Shown here one piece after another: positions 1-7,381 of a DNA stretch of 13,482 nt. The notes under the pieces were generated by a model. It was not told the origin of the DNA and did no database searches. It was given only the letters and a program-made list of their open reading frames with translations. Position numbers and translations under genes: made by a program. Position 1 is the stretch's first letter. Each line of letters begins with the position of its first letter. Source of the stretch: JBDSYA01 sp039925865. GTDB lineage: Bacteria; Bacteroidota; Ignavibacteria; Tepidaquicellales; Tepidaquicellaceae. The stretch is taken from contig JBDSYA010000203.1 in NCBI GenBank assembly GCA_039925865.1, positions 1 to 13,482 on the forward strand, in the 5' to 3' direction.

Positions 1-630
1 ATAGAAAACTTTTTGAGCGAAAATCAAAAGGTTAATAAACAGAAAATTCAGATCAGTATTTCTCCGGGAAGCAGAAAAGATGAGGTCGGTAGAATGCTGC
101 CCATACTCGCGGAGGCAGGAACTAAATTTAAAAATGAATTTGAATGTGAGATCAATATTCTTTGCTCACCCAATTTCGACAGATCCTATTATCAAAACTT
201 TATAGCCGGAAAAGATTTCAATCTGATCTATGATACAGATAATTCAAATCTTAATTACAAAACTATTTTAAATTCTGATCTGGTAATTACAAAATCGGGT
301 ACTTCGACAATTGAGTGTGCACTTATAGGAACACCCTTCTGTGTTGTATATAAAACCGGAAACATAAACTATTTCATTGCAAAGAGTCTTGTTAAACTCA
401 AATATATTGCAATGGTTAACATTCTACTGAACAAGCCGGCTGTAAAGGAATTTATTCAGAATGAAATGACTGTGACTAATATTTTCAATGAAGGGAAAAA
501 AATTCTTTTGGAGAAACAATATCGCATTCAAATGGAAAACTGCTTTAAAGAATTAAAAATAATACTTACAAGCAAGGATGCTTCATTAAATGCAGCCAGA
601 ATGATATCAAATCTGCTTTTCAAAAATTAA
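1..630 (+). CDS. lpxB: Lipid-A-disaccharide synthase, C-terminal part (5' end outside window)
   Basis: LpxB is a peripheral inner-membrane glycosyltransferase (family 19). It joins UDP-2,3-diacylglucosamine to 2,3-diacylglucosamine-1-phosphate to make the lipid A disaccharide. The frame is open from the first base, so no start is visible; the 210 codons present are roughly the C-terminal half to 55% of the usual ~380 residues. Visible family marks are the SPGSRKDE segment (nucleotide-sugar binding domain), then SDLVITKSGTSTIECALIGTP, a run matching the LpxB 'SGTATLE' region, then VYKTGN and a segment around KYIAMVNILLNKPAVKEFIQ, which corresponds to the conserved NLL-PEFIQ region. The next gene follows after 6 bases, and lpxK lies two genes downstream, which supports a lipid A operon. 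A TTG at base 13 could look like a start but falls mid-domain. Family assignment is firm. Confidence 0.93.
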   Translation: MENFLSENQKVNKQKIQISISPGSRKDEVGRMLPILAEAGTKFKNEFECEINILCSPNFDRSYYQNFIAGKDFNLIYDTDNSNLNYKTILNSDLVITKSGTSTIECALIGTPFCVVYKTGNINYFIAKSLVKLKYIAMVNILLNKPAVKEFIQNEMTVTNIFNEGKKILLEKQYRIQMENCFKELKIILTSKDASLNAARMISNLLFKN

Positions 631-636
631 ACGGAT

Positions 637-1233
637 ATGGCTTTTGAATTTCTGAATAAGATGGGATTGAAAATTTTACCTTTGGTAATTGACACATATA
701 TAAAAACGCTTCGTGTTAAAGTTAATAATTACCCTGATAAGGATACTGATACAGTTTATATTTTCTGGCATTCAAAAATGTTAATCGGATGGTGGATCTT
801 CAGAAGAAAAGAATTTAAGGCACTTGTGTCAAAAAGCAAAGACGGGGATGTTTTGAACAATGTTCTCAATAACTGGAAATATAAAGTAACACGCGGATCC
901 AGTTCAAGGTCTAGTAAGGAAGCATTAGATGAAATTATAAAAACATTAAAAGAGGGAGATTCAATTGTAATAACACCGGACGGACCGCGGGGTCCTGCAC
1001 AAATTATTAAAAATGGTGCCTTGATAATATCAAATAAATTGAAATTACCAATCGTGCCTGTCAGAATAACATTCAACAATAAAAAAGTATTACATAAAAG
1101 CTGGGATAAATTTGAAATACCTTATCCTTTTTCAAAATGTGAAGTTTATTTTGGGGAAAAGCATTTTTATAAGAATTATCTTTATGGAGATGAACTTGAA
1201 AAGTTCAAGCAAATGCTTTCTAATGAAATGTAG
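637..1233 (+). CDS. DUF374 lysophospholipid acyltransferase-like protein (LpxJ-like lipid A late acyltransferase)
   Basis: This 198-residue protein belongs to the DUF374 branch of the glycerolipid acyltransferase superfamily. That branch includes LpxJ, a late lipid A acyltransferase described in epsilonproteobacteria, so transfer of a secondary acyl chain to lipid A is the most likely role (inference from family and context). Family marks seen: FWHSKML at residues 43-49 with the presumed catalytic His45, SKSKDGD at ~65-71, TRGSSSRSS at 85-93 (substrate phosphate pocket) and TPDGPRGP at 113-120. There is no signal peptide; hydrophobic stretches near residues 10-20 and 40-53 could associate with the membrane. 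The length is near the family's usual ~210. It sits 6 bases after lpxB and 5 before lpxK. No Shine-Dalgarno sequence precedes the ATG. It could instead act on a glycerolipid, so I leave the symbol empty. Confidence 0.87.
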   Translation: MAFEFLNKMGLKILPLVIDTYIKTLRVKVNNYPDKDTDTVYIFWHSKMLIGWWIFRRKEFKALVSKSKDGDVLNNVLNNWKYKVTRGSSSRSSKEALDEIIKTLKEGDSIVITPDGPRGPAQIIKNGALIISNKLKLPIVPVRITFNNKKVLHKSWDKFEIPYPFSKCEVYFGEKHFYKNYLYGDELEKFKQMLSNEM

Positions 1234-1238
1234 ATAAT

Positions 1239-2276
1239 ATGACTGCATTAAAAATACTTTTGATACCGTTTTCCATTATTTACTCTTCGATCATTTTCAT
1301 CCGCAATAAGCTTTATGATCTTAAGATCTTCAAAACTCATAAAATTTCAAAGCCTGTAATTTCTATTGGTAATATCTCCACAGGCGGTACAGGAAAGACT
1401 CCGCTCACTATATTCGCTGCAAAGTATTATCTCCAAAATAATTTCACAGTAGGTATAGTTTCCAGAGGATATAAAAGAAAGAGCAATATGACAGTAATTG
1501 TTTGTGATGGAAATATTATCAACACAAACATTGAAGATTCTGGAGATGAGCTGATATTAATTTCGGAAGAACTGATTAAAGAAAACCGGAATAAGTTTTT
1601 TATTGCTGCAGGAAGCGACAGGATCAAATCTTCAGAATTACTAATTGAAAAATTTGATCCTGATATAATTATACTTGATGATGGTTTTCAGAACAGAAGG
1701 ATATACAGAGATCTTGACATAGTGATTTTAGATTCAGTTGATTATTTCCAAAATATGCTTGCCAATTTATTTACTCTGCCAACAGGAAATCTTAGGGAAA
1801 CTTTTAACGGATTAAAAAGAGCTGATCTTATTATCCAAAATAATAAATCTGATACACCGGGGATCATCCACGGCCTTTTGAAATACAACAAAGAAATTAT
1901 ACAAATGAGATATAAAACGGAATATTTTATGGATAATAAAAACAGTATTTTGCCAAAACAAAAAACTGAAGCAATTGCCTTCTCGGGCATTGCAAATAAT
2001 CATTCATTTTATAAAATGATCGAAGACAGCGGGATTAATATTATCGATAAAATAAAATTCCCGGATCATCATAATTACACATCTGAAGATATCGCATTAT
2101 TAAAAAATAAATATAAAAAAGGAAGTGTCTTCATTACAACTGAAAAAGATTTTCTCAAATTAAAAAACCACAAAACATTAGTAACCGATTATCCTGTTTA
2201 TTATCTTAAGTTAAATATTGAAATGGGAAATGACAGCTCATTATTTTTTAAAAAACTTGATGAAGTGGTGAATTGA
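1239..2276 (+). CDS. lpxK: Tetraacyldisaccharide 4'-kinase LpxK
   Basis: LpxK is an ATP-dependent inner-membrane kinase that phosphorylates the 4' position of the tetraacyl lipid A disaccharide to give lipid IVA, the step straight after LpxB. At 345 residues it has the usual family length. An N-terminal hydrophobic helix (residues ~4-22) anchors it to the membrane. The P-loop GNISTGGTGKTP covers residues 44-55. SRGYKR is at 75-80, and the signature DDGFQNRR at 147-154 contains the acidic pair implicated in catalysis. GNLRE at ~182-186 and PDHHNYTSED (~273-282) are further family marks. The ATG lies 5 bases after the upstream stop. The stop overlaps the next gene's TTG start as TTGA, so the two are probably translationally coupled. 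Confidence 0.96.
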   Translation: MTALKILLIPFSIIYSSIIFIRNKLYDLKIFKTHKISKPVISIGNISTGGTGKTPLTIFAAKYYLQNNFTVGIVSRGYKRKSNMTVIVCDGNIINTNIEDSGDELILISEELIKENRNKFFIAAGSDRIKSSELLIEKFDPDIIILDDGFQNRRIYRDLDIVILDSVDYFQNMLANLFTLPTGNLRETFNGLKRADLIIQNNKSDTPGIIHGLLKYNKEIIQMRYKTEYFMDNKNSILPKQKTEAIAFSGIANNHSFYKMIEDSGINIIDKIKFPDHHNYTSEDIALLKNKYKKGSVFITTEKDFLKLKNHKTLVTDYPVYYLKLNIEMGNDSSLFFKKLDEVVN

Positions 2277-2956
2277 AAATTGGTCTTTCCAAATCCGAAG
2301 CTAAATTTCATCATTACACCCAATGGCTGGACAAATATAAGATAAATTTTGAAATATTAGATTTTAAATTTCATGAGAATGATCCGGAAAAACTTGAAGA
2401 GTGCGACGGACTTATTTTGAGCGGAGGGGTTGATATTTATCCCGAGAACTACTGCGACTCGTATATTGATGAAACCAAAGGAACATATAATCCTGAAAGA
2501 GATAGTTTTGAACTTCAATTACTTGAGAGAGCCATCAAAAAGCAAATTCCAATTCTCGCTATCTGCCGTGGACTGCAATTAGTAAATGTTTTTTTCCGAG
2601 GAAACCTTATTTTTGATATTGAGGAAATCCGAAATGTAAATCATGAAAGAATTTCTCCAACTGAAGACAGGATTCATAAAATAAAAATCTTTGAAAACAC
2701 ACTGCTTCATGATATAACAGGATTAGAGGAAACGAATGTTACAAGTTCGCATCATCAGTCTATCGACCGGCTCGGAGAAGGGTTAATGGTAAATGCTAAA
2801 TCACCTGATGGAATAATTGAGGGAATTGAATACAATGAAAAGTCCGGAAAGCCTTTCTTCATAGGTGTTCAATGGCACCCTGAGAGATTTTTAAATTTAG
2901 AAGATCCCGCTTCAAAAAACATTTTGGACAGGTTCATTTCTGAATCTGTAAATTAA
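2273..2956 (+). CDS. Class I glutamine amidotransferase-like peptidase C26 (PuuD-like gamma-glutamyl hydrolase)
   Basis: This 227-residue cytoplasmic hydrolase is related to gamma-glutamyl-gamma-aminobutyrate hydrolase (PuuD) and other peptidase C26 enzymes, which cleave gamma-glutamyl amide bonds through a Cys-His-Glu triad. The sequence shows LILSGGVDIYP (48-57), NPERDSFE (73-80), the nucleophile elbow AICRGLQLVN with Cys98, SSHHQSID with His160/161 (the substrate-binding region in the family), and GVQWHPE with His202 and Glu204. The full triad is therefore present and the enzyme should be active. The TTG start overlaps the lpxK stop by 4 bases and lies at the start of the domain. The GG-x-L motif that usually follows the nucleophile reads RGNLIFDI here, a small departure. 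The true substrate is unknown, and the location among lipid A genes gives no obvious one. Confidence 0.9.
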   Translation: MKIGLSKSEAKFHHYTQWLDKYKINFEILDFKFHENDPEKLEECDGLILSGGVDIYPENYCDSYIDETKGTYNPERDSFELQLLERAIKKQIPILAICRGLQLVNVFFRGNLIFDIEEIRNVNHERISPTEDRIHKIKIFENTLLHDITGLEETNVTSSHHQSIDRLGEGLMVNAKSPDGIIEGIEYNEKSGKPFFIGVQWHPERFLNLEDPASKNILDRFISESVN

Positions 2957-2964
2957 ATTTAAAA

Positions 2965-3732
2965 TTGAATAAATATTTACTGTACATTTTTCTTTTGCCT
3001 GTAATTTTAATTTACTCCTGCACAGCATCTGAGACTGAGACTACTCCAGATATTACTTTTGAAGAATTAAAAACCCGGGTTAATAAAAATTCGAGAGAAT
3101 TATTTTCTCTCGATGCTGACGGTGAAATATCCATCGATTCACCTTCAATGAGCAATACCGGATCTATCACAGTCAGTATCATCAAGCCTGACAGCGTATT
3201 TACAAAGCTTGAAGGACCATTTGGAATTGATGTTGCAGATCTGCTTATCACGCGCAATAATTTTATTTATTATAATGCTCAGGAAAACAGAGTTATACGC
3301 GGACCATCTACACCAAAGAATCTCGCACTGATAATGAGGATTAAAGTCAGCTTCGATGAAATAATTAATGCATTTTCGGGTAAGTTTTCGTTTGATGATG
3401 AAAAATATACAGAAGTAAATATTACGACTGAGGAAGGAAAATATGTCGTTGTTTTAAATTCAGAGAGCGGAAAAAAAAGATACTGGATAGATTCAAGATT
3501 TTATTACGTAACAAAAATAGGTAATTATGATGAACAGGATAAAGCTAAATTTGAAATATTGTACTCAAACTTTTATGAAAAGGATGGAATACATTTTCCA
3601 AAAAACATTAGTATTAGTCGTCCCAAGGAAAAACAGAATATATGGCTCAATTATTATAAAGAAGAATTTAACAACGACAAATTGAATTACCGTCTTAAAA
3701 TTCCAAAGAGTGCAAAACAGATAAACTGGTAA
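2965..3732 (+). CDS. DUF4292-type LolA/LolB-like lipoprotein
   Basis: A 255-residue predicted lipoprotein. Residues 1-18 form a signal peptide (short basic start, hydrophobic core), and IYSC places the lipidated cysteine at residue 19; Tyr at the -2 position is not the most common choice. The mature part is beta-rich: a segment on the effect of the protein on 'Ldadgeisi', then IIKPDSVFTKLEGPFGIDVADLL and YYNAQENRVIRG. This fits DUF4292, common in Bacteroidota and relatives and thought to adopt the LolA/LolB half-barrel fold that holds lipid tails. A role in lipoprotein or lipid handling at the outer membrane is an inference from fold and from the lipid A neighbours. It starts at TTG 8 bases after the amidotransferase, with no Shine-Dalgarno sequence. 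The stop shares one base with the next ATG (TAATG). Confidence 0.8.
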   Translation: MNKYLLYIFLLPVILIYSCTASETETTPDITFEELKTRVNKNSRELFSLDADGEISIDSPSMSNTGSITVSIIKPDSVFTKLEGPFGIDVADLLITRNNFIYYNAQENRVIRGPSTPKNLALIMRIKVSFDEIINAFSGKFSFDDEKYTEVNITTEEGKYVVVLNSESGKKRYWIDSRFYYVTKIGNYDEQDKAKFEILYSNFYEKDGIHFPKNISISRPKEKQNIWLNYYKEEFNNDKLNYRLKIPKSAKQINW

Positions 3733-4391
3733 TGGAGACTGGAACAAAAGTTTACGGAATTTCTGTCATCCTTACCTTATTTAACAGTAAAGTTTTTTTA
3801 AAAAGAGCTTTGGACTCGGTAATAAATCAAACATATAAAGATTGTGAATTAATAATAGTAGATGACGGCAGCGATGATGATACTGAAACCATCTTATTCC
3901 CAATCTTAAAAAAAAACGATAATTTTAAATATATCAGGCATTCAAATCGCAAACATCCTTTGTCTCTGAATACAGGTATCATTAATACATCAGGTCAATA
4001 TATAACATTTCTTGATTCTGATGATGAATACCTCTGTGATCATCTTGAGCTAAGATTTAATTTTCTGAATGAAAATACTCATATAGACATTCTGCACTCT
4101 CATCCTAAGATAATTGGAACAGAAGAAGATCGGTATGTTCCCGACGCTCGTGATAATTCAAAACTTATTCATCTTAAAGATTGTGTCATCGGTGGTACAT
4201 TTTTTGGTAAGAGAAAAGTTTTTGAAGAACTGCAGGGTTTTGAAAATATATATTCGCATGATTTTCATTTTTTCAAAAGGGCTAATTCAAAGTTTACTGT
4301 ATTAATGTTTGATTCCCCTACTTATATTTATCACAGGGACAATCCGGAAAGTGTAATCAGCAAAATGAAAGAAAGAACAAATATACAATGA
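3732..4391 (+). CDS. Family 2 glycosyltransferase (GT-A fold)
   Basis: A 219-residue soluble glycosyltransferase of family 2. It shows the GT-A opening ISVILTLFNS (10-19), then ALDSVINQTYKDCELIIVDD with the nucleotide-binding DDGSDDDT at 44-51, the SLNTGI segment (78-83), and the DxD-type metal-binding motif FLDSDDEY at 93-100. There is no transmembrane segment, and the protein is short, close to a bare catalytic domain. The acceptor cannot be told from sequence. Position between an outer-membrane-type lipoprotein and ribD in a lipid A operon suggests a sugar added to lipid A, LPS core or another envelope glycan (inference). Its start shares one base with the preceding stop, and its stop overlaps ribD as ATGA, so it is tightly coupled to both. 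A run of nine A lies at 3908-3916 inside the gene, in frame. Confidence 0.9.
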   Translation: METGTKVYGISVILTLFNSKVFLKRALDSVINQTYKDCELIIVDDGSDDDTETILFPILKKNDNFKYIRHSNRKHPLSLNTGIINTSGQYITFLDSDDEYLCDHLELRFNFLNENTHIDILHSHPKIIGTEEDRYVPDARDNSKLIHLKDCVIGGTFFGKRKVFEELQGFENIYSHDFHFFKRANSKFTVLMFDSPTYIYHRDNPESVISKMKERTNIQ

Positions 4392-5524
4392 TGAACAATG
4401 ATGAACAGTTAATGAGAATGTGTATTGATCTGGCTAAAAATGGAAAAGGATATATTTCTCCGAACCCGCTTGTCGGAAGTGTGATTGTGAAGGACGGTAA
4501 AATTATTGGCAAGGGCTATCATAAAAAATTCGGTGAAGCTCATGCGGAAGTCAATGCGGTAAATGACGCAGTAAGTTCAGGCTACAGTCTCAAAGATTCA
4601 ACTGTTTACGTTAATCTTGAACCGTGTTCACATACCGGCAAAACGCCTCCCTGTACCGAACTTCTTGTTAAAGAGCAGGTTGAAAAAGTTGTAATCGGGA
4701 TGAAAGATCCATATGAAAAAGTTAACGGCAGAGGAATAAGAAAATTAAGAACTGCCGGTATCAAAGTCAGCGTTGGGATTTTAAAAGATGAGTGCATTGA
4801 ACTGAATAAATTTTTTATAAAATTTGTGTCGCAGAGAATGCCCTATGTTACTTTGAAGATCGCTCAAAGCATAGATGGAAAGATAGCAATGAATAATTTC
4901 AAATCTCAGTGGATCACCGGAGATGCCTCAAGGAAATATGTTCATAAATTAAGAAGCGAATATGATGTGGTACTGATTGGAAAAAACACTGCAAGATATG
5001 ATAATCCGTCACTGACAGTCAGGGAGATTCGCGGAAGGACACCTTATAGAATAGTGATTGACAGGGATGGTTCCCTGCCTGATAATCTTAAGCTCTTCAC
5101 GGATGATGACCGGGAAAAAACATTCGTACTTTCAAGTGTTTCAAAAAAAGCGGTGACTGAAATATATTCAAAGAATATTATCAGAGTCAAAGAAAAAGAC
5201 CAGAGACTTGTGCTTAAAGATATTTTAAGAAAATTTTATTCACTTAATATTTCAAGTGTTTTAGTGGAGGGCGGTGCAAACTTATATTCTCAATTTGTGA
5301 AAGCCGGACTGTTTGATGATATTTATTTATTCGTTGCTCCAAAAATAATCGGAAAAGGGATTTCAACTTTCAGTGATTTTGAAATATCAAAACTGAGCGA
5401 AGCAAAAAACTTAAATTATAGTTACTCTAAATCTTTTGGTAAAGATTTGTTAATTTATTATAAAAATGTTCACAGGAATAATTCAGGACACGGGAAAAGT
5501 AAAGAGCAGGATCAAAAAGGGTGA
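4388..5524 (+). CDS. ribD: Bifunctional riboflavin biosynthesis deaminase/reductase RibD
   Basis: RibD carries out two successive cytoplasmic steps of riboflavin synthesis: deamination of the pyrimidine made by GTP cyclohydrolase II, then NADPH-dependent reduction of the ribosyl side chain. The N-terminal deaminase (~1-145) has the zinc ligands in HAEVNA (His52, catalytic Glu54) and PCSHTGKTPPC (Cys80, Cys89). The reductase (~150-359) begins at VTLKIAQSIDGKIA and shows WITGDASRKYVHKLRS, VVLIGKNTARYDNPSLTVR and VEGGANLYSQF. The natural end of the domain is near LLIYYK (residues 354-359). The remaining 19 residues are basic and polar, and they are encoded inside the start of ribE, giving a 59-base overlap. 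The ATG overlaps the glycosyltransferase stop (ATGA); a second ATG follows immediately. There is no FMN riboswitch, because the gene has no leader. Confidence 0.96.
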   Translation: MMNNDEQLMRMCIDLAKNGKGYISPNPLVGSVIVKDGKIIGKGYHKKFGEAHAEVNAVNDAVSSGYSLKDSTVYVNLEPCSHTGKTPPCTELLVKEQVEKVVIGMKDPYEKVNGRGIRKLRTAGIKVSVGILKDECIELNKFFIKFVSQRMPYVTLKIAQSIDGKIAMNNFKSQWITGDASRKYVHKLRSEYDVVLIGKNTARYDNPSLTVREIRGRTPYRIVIDRDGSLPDNLKLFTDDDREKTFVLSSVSKKAVTEIYSKNIIRVKEKDQRLVLKDILRKFYSLNISSVLVEGGANLYSQFVKAGLFDDIYLFVAPKIIGKGISTFSDFEISKLSEAKNLNYSYSKSFGKDLLIYYKNVHRNNSGHGKSKEQDQKG

Positions 5525-6074
5525 TAGTTTAGGGCTTGTCGTTACACCCGATAGCCACTCATTTTTAAGTGATGTAAAGAACGGAGACAGCATTTCAATA
5601 AATGGGGCATGCATGACAGTCGAAACTTTTACTGCAGACAATTTTGAGTTTACGGTGATAAATGAATCACTGACTAAAACGAATTTAGGAAATCTTGAAG
5701 TTAACAGTGTTGTAAATCTTGAAAAAGCAATGACACTAAATTCAAAACTTGACGGTCATATTATTCAGGGACATGTTGATACAAAGGGACAGATTCAAAA
5801 AATAACGAACCGCAATGGAAGCCATGAATTTTTCATTGACTTCTCAAATGATTTCAGTGATAATATTATTTACGTTGGTTCTATTACAATAAATGGTGTA
5901 AGCCTGACAATTGCTGATATTGTAGAAGAAAATCCAATTAAAACTTTGATCAAGATAGGTATCATTCCGCATACTTACAAAATTACGAACTTCAATCTGC
6001 TTAAAGAAAATGATATGGTAAATATTGAATTTGATATGATGGGAAAATATGTTAAAAGAATCTTAAAAAAATAA
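5466..6074 (+). CDS. ribE: Riboflavin synthase alpha subunit
   Basis: Riboflavin synthase dismutates two 6,7-dimethyl-8-ribityllumazine molecules into riboflavin and the pyrimidine recycled in the pathway. It is a cytoplasmic homotrimer of two-domain chains. The 202 residues hold two lumazine-binding repeats. The first starts with the canonical MFTGII terminus and has NGACMTV at 47-53 and NLEKAMTLNSKLDGHIIQGHVD (first-to-second domain junction, 84-105). The second has INGVSLT at 142-148 and GIIPHT at 165-170. MFTGII is the family's fixed N-terminus, so the ATG at 5466 is secure even though it lies inside ribD. No Shine-Dalgarno sequence precedes it (TATAAAA). Translation probably depends on ribosomes finishing ribD. 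It is called ribC in some organisms. Lumazine synthase (ribH) and ribBA are not in this window. Confidence 0.96.
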   Translation: MFTGIIQDTGKVKSRIKKGDSLGLVVTPDSHSFLSDVKNGDSISINGACMTVETFTADNFEFTVINESLTKTNLGNLEVNSVVNLEKAMTLNSKLDGHIIQGHVDTKGQIQKITNRNGSHEFFIDFSNDFSDNIIYVGSITINGVSLTIADIVEENPIKTLIKIGIIPHTYKITNFNLLKENDMVNIEFDMMGKYVKRILKK

Positions 6075-6085
6075 AATTATATATT

Positions 6086-6367
6086 ATGGCATTCGAGTCG
6101 GAAAAAACAATGTTTGAGATCTATCGCGAAAAAGAATTTAATAAAAAGTTTAAAGTTGTTTATTACACTGAGTTAACCGAGCACAATAAAGAGACCGAGA
6201 TCAATCACGCTCTTAACGGTGAAACTATCTTTGACGGATATCTTAAAGATTTAAAAAAGGAAACAGGCAAGGGTATAATAAGAGATCTGCTGAAAGAGAT
6301 GAATACGAGCCAGGAATCTTTTACAACTGACGAGATCAGGAACAGGCTTCAGGAATATTTAGCCTAG
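6086..6367 (+). CDS. Small protein of unknown function (93 aa), last gene of the operon
   Basis: I do not recognise this 93-residue protein. It is highly charged, rich in Lys and Glu, and has no signal peptide or membrane segment. An N-terminal part that looks alpha/beta (FKVVYYTELTEHNKETEINHAL) is followed by a mostly helical C-terminal part (DGYLKDLKKETGKGIIRDLLKEMN...TDEIRNRLQEYL). Support for it being a real gene: it begins 11 bases after ribE in the same direction, its composition matches its neighbours, and there is no better frame here. The start could also be the ATG eight codons later. Its last 9 bases overlap the end of the convergent glycosyltransferase gene. A small regulatory or adaptor role is possible, but nothing in the sequence proves it. 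Confidence 0.68.
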   Translation: MAFESEKTMFEIYREKEFNKKFKVVYYTELTEHNKETEINHALNGETIFDGYLKDLKKETGKGIIRDLLKEMNTSQESFTTDEIRNRLQEYLA

Positions 6368-7381
6368 CATTTTTTTTATTTCACTTACAATTTTTCCCTC
6401 GTTAATGTTTTTCATGCAGACAAATGTTCCAACAGGACATTTATTTTTTCCATGTAAGCTGCATGGCCTGCACGAAAGTCCTTCCGTTGCGATCACAATG
6501 TCATTATTTCCATATGGATAAAAACCAAATTCCGGAACGGTTGATCCGAATAAAGCGATGACTTTAGTGTCTACGGAGTTAGCAATATGCAGAGGCGCGG
6601 AATCATTTGTGATTATAAGTTCGGCTTTACTGATCAATTCTGTAGATTCGAGTACTGACAAATTTCCTGTAACATTAATCAGATTTTTGTTCCTTGAATT
6701 ATACAGTATAAAATCAGATGTCTTCTTATCCTCCTTACCTCCGATTAAAAAAATTTTCAAATTCAATGTAATGAGAAGATTGCAAAGAGTAATAAATTTT
6801 TCTTCCGGAAATCTTTTTGTAAACCATGCTGACCCCGGAGCAATCACAATAAACTTTTCATCCGGTTTAAACCTGTGTTCATAAAAAATACTGTTAACTT
6901 TTCTTCTCTCCTGCTCTGAAACAAATATCTCAGGTCTTACAATTTCTGTTTGTGAAATGCCTATAGGTTCAAGTAATTTTAAATTTCTTTGAATCTCATG
7001 AATACCCCGGTCATAAACTATATTATCACTATACAAAAAGCTGAATGAAGTTGTATCGAAAGAAACGGATTTTGACGCGGACGAGAAATAACTAATTAAC
7101 GAAGACCGAAAGGATCTGTGCGGTGATAAAATTAACTCGTATCTTATCTTTCTGATTTTTTTTACCAATGATATTAAACCGTTTATTCCTGAATTCTTTT
7201 TATCATAAGGATATACTTCATTAATGTAAGGATTGTTCTTTAACAATATGGAGGTTGAGGGAATACATAAAAAATCAATTTGCGAGTCGGGGAAATATTT
7301 TTTCAAAACCTGCACGAGCGGTAATGTGAGAATTACATCACCTAAAAAAGCAGTTTGAATAATCAGTATTTTTTTAAACAT
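6359..7381 (-). CDS. Family 9 glycosyltransferase, ADP-heptose:LPS heptosyltransferase (WaaF-like)
   Basis: A 340-residue family 9 glycosyltransferase of the WaaF/WaaC type, which transfers a heptose to the LPS inner core on the cytoplasmic face of the inner membrane. I chose the ATG at 7381 because FKKILIIQTAFLGDVILTLP is the standard N-terminus of the family (nucleotide-sugar loop with the GD pair). The frame is open 20 codons further, but those residues do not resemble the family. Other marks are IVIAPGSAWFTKRFPEEKF (start of the second Rossmann domain), LIITNDSAPLHIANS, VIALFGSTVPEFGFYP, and a cysteine-rich stretch in the last ~50 residues (LSCRPCSLHGKNKCPVG), frequent in this family. The start overlaps the upstream acyltransferase stop by 8 bases (ATGTTTAA), so the two are co-translated. 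The exact donor sugar is uncertain, hence no symbol. Confidence 0.9.
   Translation of the reverse strand: MFKKILIIQTAFLGDVILTLPLVQVLKKYFPDSQIDFLCIPSTSILLKNNPYINEVYPYDKKNSGINGLISLVKKIRKIRYELILSPHRSFRSSLISYFSSASKSVSFDTTSFSFLYSDNIVYDRGIHEIQRNLKLLEPIGISQTEIVRPEIFVSEQERRKVNSIFYEHRFKPDEKFIVIAPGSAWFTKRFPEEKFITLCNLLITLNLKIFLIGGKEDKKTSDFILYNSRNKNLINVTGNLSVLESTELISKAELIITNDSAPLHIANSVDTKVIALFGSTVPEFGFYPYGNNDIVIATEGLSCRPCSLHGKNKCPVGTFVCMKNINEGKIVSEIKKMLG

Noticed and set aside
13..15. TTG at base 13 as a start for the first gene
   Set aside because: The frame is open to the window edge and the sequence is the middle of LpxB, so the gene begins outside the window.
756..1079. Frame on the opposite strand of the DUF374 gene (107 codons), and similar opposite-strand frames elsewhere
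   Set aside because: They lie wholly inside well-supported genes, have no family resemblance and are shadows of coding bias.
4350..4400. FMN riboswitch ahead of ribD
   Set aside because: ribD overlaps the preceding gene by ATGA, and no leader sequence exists to form the element.
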